From contig NC_090780.1 of the NCBI RefSeq assembly GCF_040054535.1, forward strand, positions 15,859,001 through 15,923,000: 64,000 nucleotides of DNA. The letters run 5' to 3'. The notes beneath the pieces were generated by a model. That model had not been told where the DNA came from, made no database searches, and worked only from the letters and a program-made list of their open reading frames with translations. Positions 1 to 39,342 of the stretch are shown one piece after another; the stretch's first letter is position 1, and every line of letters starts with the position of its first letter. The stretch comes from Antennarius striatus (lineage: Eukaryota; Chordata; Actinopteri; Lophiiformes; Antennariidae). The translations under genes and the position numbers were made by a program.

Positions 1-300
1 CTCGAATGGAAATTAAGAATGGAAATTAAGAATCCACTCTACAAGCAGGTTAGTGGGTACATGCATATGTAGTGTGTACAGGCACGTAACACACACACGG
101 ACCTGTAGGCATGCAGGTGCACCTCCAGTGAGCAACTTGTAAAGGGGATGGCGCCTCACTCAAGGGTGCCTCAGCAGTGCTTGGGAGGTGAGCTTACACC
201 TCCCCCTGTCAGCTGACACTCCGACGTGACTGGGCTGGAGCGGGAATCAAACTGCTGATCTTGAAACATTGGACGACCCGCTGAGCCACTGCCGCCCCTA
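1..300 (-). mobile_element. tRNA-derived SINE copy (fish type)
   Basis: Read on the minus strand, this begins with a GC-rich head (about 270-300). It carries an A-box-like stretch, GTGGCTCAGCGGG, and further on a B-box-like GTTTGATTCCCGCTC, as in tRNA-derived SINEs. The same sequence, about 80 percent alike by eye, recurs at about 38965-39342 in the same orientation. The 3' side (low coordinates here) ends in a GGAAATTAAG-like tail. The copy is probably cut by the window edge. The SINE family name is not assigned. Confidence 0.7.
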
Positions 301-1297
301 AGAGTGTGTTTATGGGAATTTTTGACCATTCTTCCAAAAGCACATTTGTCAGGTCACACGCTAATGTTGGACAAGAAGGCCTGACTCTCTCCACTTTAAT
401 TCATCCCATGAGCGAATACGGTTGGAAATAAAGTGTAACAATCGGTCACCTGGTCGGTGCCCCTGAACATAAGCACTAAGCACAGGTCTGTAAGACATGT
501 GTAACTACACAACAACACAATGACAGTGCTGTTCCAGTTTCAGAGTTTGCACCAGAGACAGTGCACGTTGTACAGTGTGTGCACCACATCATCTCATACA
601 ACTGCATCGTAGCGTACCATCGTTGAAACATGATAGATTGTTTTCATGGACGCTGAGACAACAACACATTTGCTGCTCACTGTTTATAATGTTCAGATTT
701 TAATCTTGTAAATTTTTTGTTGTTGGACTATGTTCTGGACTATTCTTTAGGCTGGATTTATCTTCACCAGAACCTCAGTTTTTCATTATTTGATTCACAG
801 ACGACAGCAAACATACCGACCCTTTCAAACTGAGTATACTGTATTTGTACAACAGGAGTCCACCCTGATGCCTAAAATGTCCTTTAGCAACACCCAGCAT
901 CCTGCGAGTTTGTTATCCTACAGTACCTGTAGTTTACCTCTAATTATAAACAGACATATCCCCAAAGAACTTTGCTCCTACGTTTATTTACTCAATGAAT
1001 TCACTCCCTGACTCTGTAGCTGTCTGTTCGACTGTATGTGTGGATGTTTGTTTGTGTGTGCACTGACCGAGAGCTTCTTTCTCTGGTCAACAGAGCAAGA
1101 CAGACCAGGGTTTTCTATGGTTTTTAGATTAACCTATATTACAGTACTGTGTATTGTATAGAAAAAAGTATGAAACTTGTATAAAAAGCCATTTGTCTTG
1201 AATTCAGGTACTATTTGTGACACAAAGGAATGAATAAATGACCTATGAATTATTGTGTACGTTGGTGTGACTCTTAAACTCATTACACAATAAGTCA
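301..1297. other. Intergenic stretch, nothing recognised
   Basis: AT-rich sequence downstream of the mxra8 poly(A) site. A short open frame at 790-1011 has no family resemblance and no splice context. I see no RNA gene or mobile element here. Confidence 0.5.
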
Positions 1298-1545
1298 CTA
1301 AGTTTCAAGTTTATTCTTATATAGCCCAGATTCACAAAGAATGTCTCAAAGGGCTTTACAATCTGCACATGAACGATATCCCTCTGACCTTTGTGTACTG
1401 CGAGCAGTATGACCCTCACATTGGATAAGGAACAACTCCCCCCAAAACCCTTTTAACGGGGAAAAAATGGATGGGAGAAACCTCAGGAAGACTGCAGAGG
1501 AGGGACCCCTCCTCCAGGAGTGGACAGACGAAGTTATTAAGCTTG
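1298..1545 (+). repeat. Interspersed repeat of a common teleost type
   Basis: The stretch starts TTTCAAGTTTATTCTTATATA and contains CAAAGGGCTTTACAATCTG, GGAACAACTCCCCCCAAAA and AAACCTCAGGAAGACTGCAG. From general knowledge, this string of motifs recurs as a dispersed repeat in many percomorph genomes. It has no coding potential. The class is not assigned. Recognition rests on memory of the motifs, since there is no second copy in this window. Confidence 0.5.
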
Positions 1546-2224
1546 TAGTTAATAGCTACGCGACAGTTCTGTAATCCAGTACACAGTGGCTGTATGTGTC
1601 TTTATGTGGTATTTTGCATCTGATGATCTGTTCCAGTGACATCAATGTGATGAGAAGTTTATATTCTTACGGTAGATTTTTTTAAGTGTTTAAAGGCTCC
1701 ATATGCTTTTAAAATGTGGGCTGATGGGTTAAATAAAACCACGCCAAACAATATACTTTTTATTTACATTTATTTAAAAATGACAAATTTGTACCAGAAA
1801 CCATATATGTATTGACAGAAATATCATATACAGGTACTCAATGTATGGTAGAGATTTATATCCAAATCCCATATGAGGTAAATTATTGAATATAATGTGT
1901 TTATGCTGCTTTCTGTTGAGGGGGAAGTAGCGAATAGTGACATCATATATCTGTTTTTATTTATGTCTTGTTTGAGGCCTTGGATGTTATATTTAGTGGA
2001 GATAAACCACGAGAGGCTTTGTGAGATTAAAAACACATTATGTTGACCCACTTTCACAGTGGAGATTAACGGTGTGCTTGATAAGAAATCTATAGCTATT
2101 CCTTCCATGACAAGTTGAAATTTCTTCTGCAACAAAAAAACATCTGTACATACTGTATAATAGAGTAATTTGAAAAGAAGTGATAAACCAGTCATTTTAA
2201 ATCACTTTGTTTTCAGCATTCAAC
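1546..2224. other. Intergenic stretch, nothing recognised
   Basis: AT-rich DNA beyond the likely mxra8 transcript end. A 123-codon open frame on the minus strand (1824-2195) is probably chance: it has no recognisable domain, start context or exon partners. Confidence 0.45.
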
Positions 2225-2230
2225 TTTATT
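2225..2230 (-). terminator. Candidate poly(A) signal of mxra8
   Basis: Minus-strand AATAAA lies about 455 bases past the mxra8 stop codon, so the 3' UTR would be about 2225-2684. Another AATAAA on the same strand near 2430 could serve a shorter transcript. The choice between them is inference. Confidence 0.5.
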
Positions 2231-2684
2231 ACGTGTTAAAACGAAGAAATATTCAACAAAAGCTACAATCACGTTATTCATAGCCTACAAGGAGCCATAT
2301 TGATTAGAGCACGGTAGACTGTTAAGCCAAAATGGTATGAGAGTAAATAATAGAAAAATAGAAAAATCTTGGAAAAGGATCAAAGCTGATAACTAATAAT
2401 GTTGATAATTCTGTTTTAAATCAACTTTATTCAACTTTTGCATCCACTCCTCTGGGTGGATCTGTGATGCTGTGAAAGATGATTCAACATTTCTATGTTC
2501 AACAAAAACAGTGAATGCAAAAAGGACATCTTTTTCATAGAGAGTTTGCAAACTTAAATCCTCAGTGTGGGATGGTTTTTAATGGTTTCTCAGCCTTTCA
2601 CTAGATTTTGTCTTCTGCCTGGACAGAGGGTAGCATTCAGTCTGGAGTGCAGAATCTGGACCAGCCAGAGGTTTAGTTTTTAAT

Positions 2685-10544
<7,860 letters not shown>

Positions 10545-10904
10545 GTTCTGATATTAGTTTAGGGAGACTTGTCACAGGTGTCCCCCTAAAAGGCCCCAAA
10601 AAACCAACACACATAAGATGCATCCATTCACAACAGCTGCAGCGGGACTTTATTTGGTGAGATTTCAGAGTTGAAGACAAGCAGTGCCGCAACGGCACTT
10701 CAGTGCAGAACCAAAGTTGATCCCACCCGGGAAATGAAACCCGACACCACCAGTTGCATGTGCTTCCCCTCTCCCAAAAAATCTTTTCGTTTATAACTGT
10801 ACACACCGTCAAGAGAGTGGTGCTTTCAAGTGGTTCAATTATTATTATTTTTTACATTTAAATGTTTGTTAGACAGACAGAGAGACAGACCTATTATTAT
10901 TATG
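10545..10904. other. Upstream region of mxra8
   Basis: Non-coding DNA before the mxra8 start codon, so it should contain its 5' UTR and promoter. No TATA box or other clear element is visible. A 105-codon minus-strand open frame (10495-10812) overlaps exon 1 in another frame and is not supported. Confidence 0.4.
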
Positions 10905-11222
10905 ACATCCGTCCTTCGAAGTGGTGATGTATTGTGATCAGTGTTCATGTGTTCGTCCGTCCGTCAGTTAGTCCACCAAATATCTTCGCAACTGTTGCAG
11001 ATAGAAAGATGAAACAAAAAGCACGTTACTCGAGCAGCAAAGGGGATGAAAATGAGATGATGACCTTTACCTTGAGAAAACTAGGTCAAGGTCAAGTTTC
11101 AACTTTTGTAGTCAGGAACCGGATAAAATAGAAAGACGAGGGAGAAGGCCAGTGTGAGTAAGACTAGCTCAGGGTAAAATTTTGAATTCAGGGGTGTTGC
11201 GAGATGTTGCAGTCTGTGACTA
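10905..11222 (+). mobile_element. Repeat family A, copy 1 (non-autonomous, unclassified)
   Basis: It begins TTCGAAGTGGTGATGTATTG and runs through GTTGCAGATAGAAAGATGAA, AAAGCACGTTACTCGAGCAG and GAAAACTAGGTCAAGGTCAA. It ends GAATTCAGGGGTGTTGCGAG then ATGTTGCAGTCTGTGAC. The same order of blocks occurs at 11985-12400, reversed at 26040-26330, and in part at 40146-40541 and 20925-21045. No protein is encoded. A copy at 40.1 kb has perfect terminal inverted repeats, so a DNA-transposon origin is inferred. Confidence 0.7.
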
Positions 11223-11254
11223 ACTTGTTATTATTATTACTTATTATTACTTAT

Positions 11255-11696
11255 TGTCACGGCAGTGCTGGTGTGTGGTAGGGAGATGGGCCAGGCTTGT
11301 GGGTGGAGCCACGGCTCCACACCCGATACTCATCCTCACACCTGAACATCCTTGGTATACTCATCATGAGGCTTTTTAAGCCAGGTTGGATGAGAACTCG
11401 GTGTTAAAACATCACTAAAAGATGTTTTATGTTGCCCCAAACTCCACCATGCCTTTAGTGAACATTCCTTTGCATTTTTCTCGGTCATTTTGCCCTCAGC
11501 TCGGACTTCAGGGGATAATTCTGCGCAAAAGATCTGTGCTTTGTTTCATAGTGGCGCTTCATGTGACCACTTTTAATTCATGCTACATGTTCAGACCATA
11601 TGAGGTAAAATGGTTTTGAACTGCTTGACGTAGAACAAACATAAATTTCGTCCACTCATTGTTAACCAGCGGGTCCATATCCTGCCATTCGTGACA
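11255..11696. mobile_element. 442-bp inverted-repeat element with 6-bp target duplication
   Basis: Termini are TGTCACGG on the left and CGTGACA on the right, flanked on both sides by ACTTAT (11249-11254 and 11697-11702). There is no transposase, so it is a MITE-like element. Its inner part from about 11405 to 11672 is nearly the same as 14870-15137 inside the hAT-like element of psma5 intron 3. The superfamily is not assigned: a 6-bp duplication is unusual for hAT (8 bp) or Tc1 (TA). Confidence 0.65.
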
Positions 11697-11984
11697 ACTT
11701 ATCAGTGTTAATTTATTATTGTAAATTAAAACTGTAAATTGTAAAATGTATATTGGCTGATTTCCTCTTCCCAACAGCAACATTATTCAAGATCACAGTG
11801 ATTAATGATGCTTAGTTTTATAATTTATTTGATTTCATAAATTAATACAAGCGCATTTCATAAAAGTAATTCAAAGTAGAAGATGAATGTATTTAGAATA
11901 ATTAGTTTTGTTCATAGAAGACAACAACTGTCTTTTTCCAATGATTGTTTAAGTGTATTATCGCGCTCGTCATTTGCAATTGCG

Positions 11985-12400
11985 TCCCATAAAGCGGTGA
12001 TGTATTGTAATTGTCAGTGTTTGTGTCCGTCCGTCCACCAAATGTCGTCACAATGTTGCAGATAGATTAAACAAAAAGCACATTACTCGGGCGGCAAAGG
12101 GGATGAAAACGAGATGACCTTGAGAAAATTAGGTCAAAGTCAAATTTTCACTTTTATACCTTTTGAGGTACACATCTCTGAAACCTGATGAGCTTTAATC
12201 ACAAAACAAAAAGCAACAGGTATAAAAGAGGTTAAAAAAATGTGATGATGACCTTCACCTTTGGAAAACTAGGTCAATGTCATACTTGATAGTACAATAT
12301 AGAATTCATTGCTGCGACCATAATGAAAGTAGGTCAAGGTAAAATTTTGAATTCAGGGGTGATGCGGGATGTTGCGGTCTCTGGCTACCGTGTTTTCGTA
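11985..12400 (+). mobile_element. Repeat family A, copy 2
   Basis: It starts AAAGCGGTGATGTATTG, has the GATAGATTAAACAAAAAGCAC and GAAAATTAGGTCAAAGTCAA blocks, and ends GAATTCAGGGGTGATGCGGG then ATGTTGCGGTCTCTGGC. It is longer than copy 1, with an extra AGGTACACATCTCTGAAACC to AAAAGCAACAGG block that is also present in the 40.1-kb copy. Confidence 0.7.
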
Positions 12401-12561
12401 TTGTGATTTTAAAAATGTTGAGTGGTTTGCCCTTTCTTTACAATAATGTTGCAATGATCTGTTAATGTGAAAACGATATATTTTTTAATTTGTGTGTTGT
12501 ATGACCTAAAACACCTCATGTCAATATTTAAATTTCTGTCTTGTACGACCCAAAACATATG

Positions 12562-12633
12562 TTCCCATACCGGGAGTCGAACCCGGGCCGCCTGGGTGAA
12601 AACCAGGAATCCTAACCGCTAGACCATATGGGA
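12562..12633 (-). tRNA. tRNA-Glu (anticodon TTC)
   Basis: This is a 72-base cloverleaf on the minus strand. The acceptor arms TCCCATA and TATGGGA pair, with discriminator A. The A box is TGGTCTAGCGGTTAGG and the B box GGTTCGACTCC. The anticodon loop carries TTC at 12598-12600, between the stem halves CCTGG and CCAGG. It is almost identical to vertebrate tRNA-Glu(TTC) and has no mismatches in stems, so it looks functional. A run of four T on the minus strand (12552-12555), about 7 bases downstream, is a suitable RNA polymerase III terminator. No intron; the CCA end is not encoded. Confidence 0.97.
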
Positions 12634-13423
12634 CTCACTGTCATGAGCAAGGCATTGTAAAATTATGTCTCTGTATCGATGCGTACAGCTGTGCGATCTG
12701 ATTTTTCTGTGTGATAAGTAGTACATATATATCACACCCAGAAGTATTGTTTCTTTTCCGCGACTGGGATCCCTACTTAAGATGATTTTAACATAACAGT
12801 CGGAACTCGGTTTCTGTTGCTGAAAATTTGCTATTTTTCCGCAGACATCGGGATAATCTTTGGTTGAAAAATTAAAATTATTAATCATCTGATCATAATA
12901 ACATTAAAAGTAAATTATAATTTGTTTCAATTCACAATCGACTTATTTAAAAGCATAAAATGACCACACAAAAAAATCACATTAAACGCATCGAACATCC
13001 GGAACTTTGTTTCCAATTTGTTGACAACCGGCACACTTAGATGTTACTCCACAGACGGTCCTGAAACAAGCGAACTCATTCAAGCGTTTGTGGCTGGAGG
13101 TAAATGAGTCTTACAAGTGAATTTATTGACAAGAATAATGTGGAATTTATTCTATATTTACTCCTAAATATATTTAATAACTACTAATATTGCTGTTAGT
13201 CTTCTGTTAGCATTTCAAGTTATGTTATCTTTTATTGATTGACTGCGACAGTTAGCTAGCATGGCTGGTGGATAACGCAGCTAACCCTAGTTAGCTAATC
13301 ACACTGTCACGGCTAAACAAAAAAAAATCGCCTACACACTTAAAAATTGCTTCCATTGTAGCTCCACGATTCTTAACTAAACCAGTCGTTTTGTTTTGCA
13401 GGTCCTGCGTTCAACGATTAAAG
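12634..13423 (+). promoter_or_regulatory. psma5 upstream region and putative 5' UTR intron
   Basis: A likely acceptor, TTGTTTTGCAG, ends at 13401, 22 bases before the psma5 ATG, and a candidate donor GGAGGTAAAT lies near 13098. This suggests a non-coding first exon in about 13000-13100 and a 5' UTR intron; it is inference. The intron holds GTTAGC/GCTAAC motifs (13200-13300). I see no TATA box. Confidence 0.4.
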
Positions 13424-17493
<4,070 letters not shown>

Positions 17494-17765
17494 CTGAAGA
17501 AAGACTGAAAAGTCTTTGAGTTCTGGGCAGGAGACAATGTGGAAGTTCACCTAGGCTGAATGTCAACAACTTTCCATGAGCATCCTCATTCCTCTCCTCA
17601 CAGCATTTAGAAATTTCCTTGATTGCGTAAGAGGTTCTTTGTAATGTGTGCTGATCTCTCAATGGCTGCACAACTCTGCAGAAATCATAACAGCACATAC
17701 ACCTGAGCTGTAGAAATACGATGGGGAAGGGGGGGTGGGTTTTTTTGTTACAGATCAGAACTACA

Positions 17766-17771
17766 ATTAAA
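17766..17771 (+). terminator. Candidate psma5 poly(A) signal
   Basis: ATTAAA, a common variant poly(A) signal, lies about 270 bases after the stop codon. This gives a short 3' UTR typical of psma5. No AATAAA is nearer. Confidence 0.5.
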
Positions 17772-17880
17772 CTTGTATTCAAAAAGTTCTCACCATTTTT
17801 TGTGTTTCTTTGTTTCCAATGTGTGAAGGTTAAAAGTTGAAGATGAGACAATATATTCAACAGTTACGCATTGTACACAC

Positions 17881-20800
17881 CATCCATCCATCTTCCGCTT
17901 ATCTGGGGTCGGGTCGCGGGGGCAGCAGCTTAAGCAGGGAAACCCAGACTTCCTTCTCAAAGCCCCTTTGTCCAACTCCTCCGGGAGAATCTCAAGGCGT
18001 TCCCAGGCCAGTCGGGAGACAGTCTCTCTAGCGTGTCCTGGGGCATCCCCGGGGCCTCCTCCCGGTAGGACGTGCCCAGAACACCACCAGGGAGGTGTCC
18101 AGGAGGTATCCTAACCAGATGCCCGAGCCACCTCATCTGGCTCCTCTCGATGCGGAGGAGCAGTGGCTCGACTTGAGTCCCTCCCGGATGACCGAACTTC
18201 TCACCCTATCTCTAAGGGGGAGCCCGGACACCCTTCAGAGGAAACTCATTTCGGCCGCTTGTATCCGGGATCTCGTTCTTTCGGTCACGACCCACAGCTC
18301 GTGACCATAGGTGACGGCAGGAACGTAGATTGACCGGTAAATCGAGAGCTTTGCCTTTTGGCTCGGTTCCTTCTTCACCACGATGGACCGATACACAGTC
18401 CGCATCACTGCAGACGCTGCACCGATCCGCCTGTCGATCTCCCGTTCCATTGTACCCTCACTTGTGAATGAGACCCCGAGATACTTGAACTCCTCCACTT
18501 GGGGCAGGATCGCATCCCCAACCCGGAAAGGGCACTCCACCCTTTTCCGACTGAGGACCATGGTCTCATATTTGGAGGTGCTGATTCTCATCCCAACTGC
18601 TTCACACTCGGCTGTGAACCACTCCAGTGAGAGTTGGGAGATCACGGCTTGATGAAGCCAACAGTACCAAGTCATCTGCAAAAAGCAATACTGAGGCCAC
18701 CAAACCGAACACCCTCAACGCCTTGGCTGCGCCTAGAAATTCTGTCCATAAAAGTTATGAACAGAATCGGCGACAAAGGGCAGCCATGGCGGAGTCCAAC
18801 CATCACTGGAAATGAATCTGATTTACTGCCGGCAATGCGGACCAAACTCTGACATTGGTCGTACAGGGACCGAACAGCCCTTATCAAGGGGTCCGGTACC
18901 CCATACTCCCGAAACACCCCCCACAGAACCTCCCGAGGAACACGGTCAAACTCATTCTCCAAGTCCACAAAACACATGTACACTGGTTGGGCGAACTCCC
19001 ATGCTCCCTCAAGGACCCTGCTGAGGGTGTAGAGCTGGTCCACTGTTCCATTGCCAGAACGAAAACCACACTGCTCCTCCTGAATCTGAGATTCGACTTC
19101 CCGACGGACCCTCCTCTCCAGAACCCCTGAATAGACCTTGCCAGGGAGGCTGAGGAGTGTGATCCCCTGTAGTTGGAATACACCCTCCGGTCCCCCTTCT
19201 TAAAAAGGGGGACCACCACCCCAGTATGCCAATTCAGCGGCACTGTCCCCAAAGTCCACACGATGCTGCAGAGGCGTGTCAACCAGGACAGCCCCACAAC
19301 ATCCAGAGCCTTTAGGAACTCCGGGCGGATCTCATCCACCCCTGGGGCCCTGCCACCGAGGAGCTTTTTAACAACCTCGGTGACCTCAACCCCAGAGATA
19401 GGAGAGCCCGTCTCAGAGAACTCAGGCTCTGCTTCCTCACGGGAAGGCGTGTCGGCAGAATTAAGGAGGTCTTCGAAGTATTCTCCCCACCGAGTCACAA
19501 CATCCCTAGTTGAGGTCAGCAACGCCCCATCCCCACTATACACAGTGTTGATGCTGCACTGCTTCCCCCTCCTGAGACGTTTGATGTTGGACCAGAATTT
19601 CCTCGAAGTCGTCTGGAAGTCGTCCTCCAAGACCTCACTGAACTCCTCCTACGCCCAAGTTTATGCCTCAGCAACCACCAAAGCTACATTGTGCTTGGCC
19701 AGCCGGTACCCATCAGCTACCTCAGGAGTCCAAAAGCCAAAAAGGCCCGATAGGACTCCTTCTTCAGCTTGACGGCATCCCTTACCACTGATGTCCACCA
19801 ACGGGTTCTGGGGTTCCCGCCACGACAGGCACCGACCACCTTACGGCCACACCTGCAGTCGGTCGCCTCGACAATGGAGGCACGGGACATGGTCCACTCA
19901 GACCCAATGTCCCCCGCCTCCCCCGGGACGTGGGTGAAGTTCTGCTGGAGGTGGGAGTTGAAACTCCTTCTGACAGTGGATTCCGCCAGGCGTTCCCAGC
20001 AGACCCTCACAATACGTTTGGGTCTGCCAGGTCGGACTGGTATCCCCCACCATTGGAGCCAACACACCACCAGGTGGTAATCGGTTGACAGCTCCGCCCC
20101 TCTCTTCACCCGAGTGTCCAAGACATGCGGCTGCAAGTCCGATGACACGACCACAAAGTCGATCATCGAACTGCGGCCTAGGGTGTCCTGGTGCCAAGTG
20201 CACATATGGACACACTTATGTCTGAACATGGTGTTCGTTATGGACAGTCCGTGATGAGCACAGAAGTCCAATAACAACACTACTCAGGTTCTGATCGGGG
20301 GGGCCGTTCCTCCCAATCACGCCCTTCCAGGTCTCACTGTCATTGCCCACGTGAGCATTGAAGTACCCCAGCAGAACGATGGAGTCCCCAATGTGAGCGC
20401 TCTCCAGCACCCCCTCCAAGGACTCCAAAAAGGGTGGGTACTCTGAACTGCTGTTTGGTGCATAAGCACAAACAACAGTCAGGACCCGTCCCCCCACCTG
20501 AAGATGGAGGGAGACTACCCTCTCGTCCACCGGGGTGAAGCCAAATGTACAGGCGCCAAGCCGGGGGGCCATAAGTATAGCCACACCTGCTTGGCGTCTC
20601 TCACCATGGGCAACTCCAGAGTGGAAGAGAGTCCAACCCCTCTCGAGAGGACTGGTACCAGAGCCCAAGTACTGTGTGGAGGTGAGCCCGACTATATCTA
20701 GTCGGAACTTCTTGACCTCACACACCAGCCCGGGCTCCTTCCCTGCCAGAGAGGTGACATTCCACGTCCCAAGAGCCAGCGTCTGTAGCTGGGGATCGGA

Positions 20801-20889
20801 TTGCCAAGGTCCCCGCCTTCGGCCACCGCCCAGCTCACAATGCACCAGACCCCTATGGCCCCTCCAACAGGTAGTGAGCCCGTGGGAAG
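17881..20889 (-). mobile_element. Rex3/RTE-type LINE, near full length, decayed
   Basis: On the minus strand it starts with an AP-endonuclease region ([39 protein letters not shown]). A reverse transcriptase follows (RAPGVDEIRPEFLKAL, TGVVVPLFKKGDRRVYSNYR, CFVDLENEFDRVPREVLWG, a readable FADDLVLLA, EEFKYLGVSF). Then come a C-terminal region and a (GATG)n-type 3' tail at 17881-17893. The last two features are typical of fish Rex3. At least four reading-frame changes split the ORF (frames 20216-21007, 19717-20280, 18884-19630, 18672-19043, 18235-18681), so it is dead. Flanking 13-base repeats GCATTGTACACAC (17868-17880) and GCATCGTACACAC (20890-20902) are the target duplication, with one mismatch. 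Confidence 0.9.
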
Positions 20890-20902
20890 GCATCGTACAC
20901 AC

Positions 20903-21045
20903 ATTACAGTGATTATTACATTCCGCTTCAAAGTGATGATGTGCATAGCTTTGAGAGGTCAAAGCTATGCACTTGTCAGGTACTACTTTAAGGGTACCCT
21001 GGCCCAAGTTGCGGGATGTTGCAGTCTCTGACTGCCTTGTGCTTG
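20903..21045 (+). mobile_element. Repeat family A, copy 3 (internally deleted)
   Basis: It starts with ATTACATTCCGCTTCAAAG (family A left edge) and ends GCGGGATGTTGCAGTCTC then TGACTGCC (family A right edge). Between them is a perfect 14-bp stem (20941-20954 with 20959-20972, 4-base loop). Almost all of the usual interior is missing. It abuts the Rex3 insertion. Confidence 0.6.
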
Positions 21046-21972
21046 TTCTTAATGTGACAGTTCAAAGACAGTTCAAAACATTAATATGTTTTAGCTGACT
21101 GAATTGGAATATCAATGTATATGGCTGCATCTTTCGTAATCTTTTTTCCACACATGATCATACAAGCCATCTTTAATATTTTCTTGTCTGATGAACTTTT
21201 TCTGCCTTTAATCTATAATGACGTATTGTTGAAATTTGTTCAACATTGTCAGATTCAGAAATATTTCATTCATCTCTGAAGGGAAACTATTTTGTTTGCC
21301 CACATGTTATAAGGGGTAGAGAGGGACTGAAGTATAAAAATAGTCAATAATATTCAGTAAAATAATATTGGTTATGCAAAGGAAATACAGTAAACCTACA
21401 GCTTTGCCACTATATGGAATGGGAAGATTTAAGTAAATATGTGGAAGAAATGTAAAGATTTTATTATTTCAAGTATTGCACATTTATGCCGAAATGTTAC
21501 AGCAATGGACAATTTTTATACATGCAGTGAACACTAGATATATCAGGGTTTGTTTGTTTCGCTTAATAGGAGTTCTCGATCAAAAATGACCTAATGTTGG
21601 AAAATACCTTTTTTCTTTCCATGGTAAACAGTTTCTAATGAAAAAAATTTCCTGTGTAAACTACACCTGATTCCAGTTGATCGAATCCACCGCCACATCG
21701 TTTCATTTGTATGTACAGCGTTCTCACAGACATCACAACTCGATATACAAATGGTATTAATTCAGGTCGTGGAGGCCAACAGGCTGTAACGGAAAGTAGA
21801 ACTTGAAAACTTGTAATGTTCAAAATAAATTAGTTTTATAATCTGACAGAACTGAACGGTAATTCATGACCGGGAATATTACATTACTTAACAAGAATCG
21901 ACGTCAGCAGCTAAATGTAAGCATCAATAAAGACTCCGCAATACCTAGCAGGATTGAGGTCCTATCCTGGTT
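21046..21972. other. Intergenic psma5-sort1, nothing recognised
   Basis: AT-rich unique-looking DNA without open frames that resemble known proteins. It leads into the sort1 promoter region. Confidence 0.45.
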
Positions 21973-21987
21973 CCAGCAGGGGGCGGT
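21973..21987 (+). promoter_or_regulatory. CTCF-like site upstream of sort1
   Basis: CCAGCAGGGGGCGGT agrees with the vertebrate CTCF core consensus at every position I can compare. It lies about 230 bases before the sort1 start codon. Binding is inferred from the motif alone. Confidence 0.5.
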
Positions 21988-22203
21988 GTAGCACAACTAA
22001 TCACTTGACAACTTAAATGAGGAGGATTCTTGCCGTCCAATGAGGTTTGAGGATGTTCTGGTGCTGACCAATCATCAGCTGCGGTGAATGGTACGTCATT
22101 GAAGATGCATTTAGAGTCCGGGGGGTAGAGGAGGCGATGTGGGTCTAACTGTTTTGGACAGGAGAGTTCGCGAAGTTGTAAGTTTGGCAGTGCTCTTGTA
22201 AAC

Positions 22204-37821
<15,618 letters not shown>

Positions 37822-38687
37822 GGTGGATGTTTCTCCCCACTTCAAGGCTCTTGGAGACTTCCACTATTGTTCCCACATACTGATTATCATCTTCTCACTT
37901 CTCCATATCCTCCAGTTGCTGACGGGATCAGCAACATCTCCCTTTGCTGTACTTGCTCGGGTCGGTTCTCCCACATGAAGGCAAACTGGTGGTTTTGGAG
38001 AGTGGGACAAACCCAGCGCAGAACAAAAGAGAGGCTCTGGAAACCCCAGAGAGCTGTTGTTTCTTGTGACACAAAGAGTTCTTTAAAGATCTTCCAGTTT
38101 GAATATGCTCTGTATATTTCCTTCCATGCTTGCCTGTGAAAATCTTGTGATGTGCTTCAGAAGAACAGCATAGAGGCTACAATCTGACAAATGAACAGCC
38201 AAGCAAGAGAACATGGGAAATAATAATCAGTATTTTAGGTCATCTGTTTACTAGTTTTAGTATTTTTAAAATATGTTCCTGCTGTGCACAGCAGCCTTAT
38301 TAACATTTGTTCAGTTATTAATGTTGGCCAATCCCAGGCTTTTAAAGACAACTCAGTAGGAGTTGTCTGAAATTCTATATGAATAGCAGGTTTTTTCTTT
38401 TAATAGCGACTACTGAAAGCAGCACTGTCTCATTTAAAGCTAGTGGACACTATTTTGACAAGTGGCATTTTTTTTGCCACACAGGAAACAGAACTTTGAA
38501 TAGAATCTGTTTTTTTTAATACAAATATACCTTTTCCATGTCTCACCGCTTTTAAAATGAGTAAAAATTTAATAATTAAATACTGCATTTTAACAGTTCT
38601 TCATTACTTGGTCATTTTCAGGCCATTTTAACCAACTGAGATTGAAAGAATTTTCTGACTTTAGCCATTGAAAAAGCATATTTGATT

Positions 38688-38693
38688 AATAAA
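38688..38693 (+). terminator. Candidate sort1 poly(A) signal
   Basis: AATAAA lies 870 bases after the sort1 stop codon. The stretch 37822-38700 has no other gene and is read as 3' UTR. Sortilin mRNAs usually have long 3' UTRs, so the true end may lie further on. Confidence 0.4.
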
Positions 38694-38964
38694 AGCGAAG
38701 TTAGGGTTGTCTAGTCATTGTTTTTAGATGAACTTATATTTAGCTGCCAGACAAATGAAAACTTCGGAAATCATTGTTTAAAGGGCTGATAAATTTTATA
38801 TAAATTTTTTGTATAAAATGTATTTTTGTATAGTATGAAGCCAATCTCATCTGCTCCCTGTATGTACGATGAAATGAAAGACTTGAATTATTGCCAAAGC
38901 ACTTTTATGGTTTAGTTTTCTCATTAGGTGAGGTTGTAGAGACACCCAGCATGATAGAATTTTT

Positions 38965-39342
38965 TTTTTTTCAATTTTATATACTGTACTGATCCCCTAG
39001 GGGAAATTAAGAGTTCCTCAATAGCGTTAGTCCCACATGCATGCATATATATAGTATATATATGCATGCATGTGTTGTACACAGGCCCCTGTTACACACA
39101 CAAGGGGTCTGTAAGCATGCAATGGGAGGTAGAGTGGTGGGCAGCTCCTGCTCGGTGCGCCCCAAATGAGCAACTTGTAAAGGTGCCTTGCTCAAGGGCA
39201 CCTCGGCAGGACTCGGGAGGTGAGCCGACACCTCCCACTGTCAGCTCACACTCCGTGTGGCTGGGCGGGAGCGGGAATCAAACTACCAATCTTGCGAACA
39301 TTGGACGACCCGCTCTCCCGCTGAGCCACTGCCGCCCCTACA
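38965..39342 (-). mobile_element. tRNA-derived SINE copy, same family as at 1-300
   Basis: On the minus strand the head is GGGGCGGCAGTGGCTCAGCG, with a B-box-like GTTTGATTCCCGCTCCC. It shares GAGCAACTTGTAAAGG and CTGTCAGCTCACACTCCG-type blocks with the copy at the window start. The tail reads CTTAATTTCCCCTAGGGGAT, which resembles a partner LINE end. Confidence 0.8.

Noticed and set aside
19173-20912. Plus-strand frames of up to 199 codons over 19-21 kb
   Set aside because: They are antisense shadows of the minus-strand Rex3-type LINE, whose reverse-transcriptase motifs are clear.
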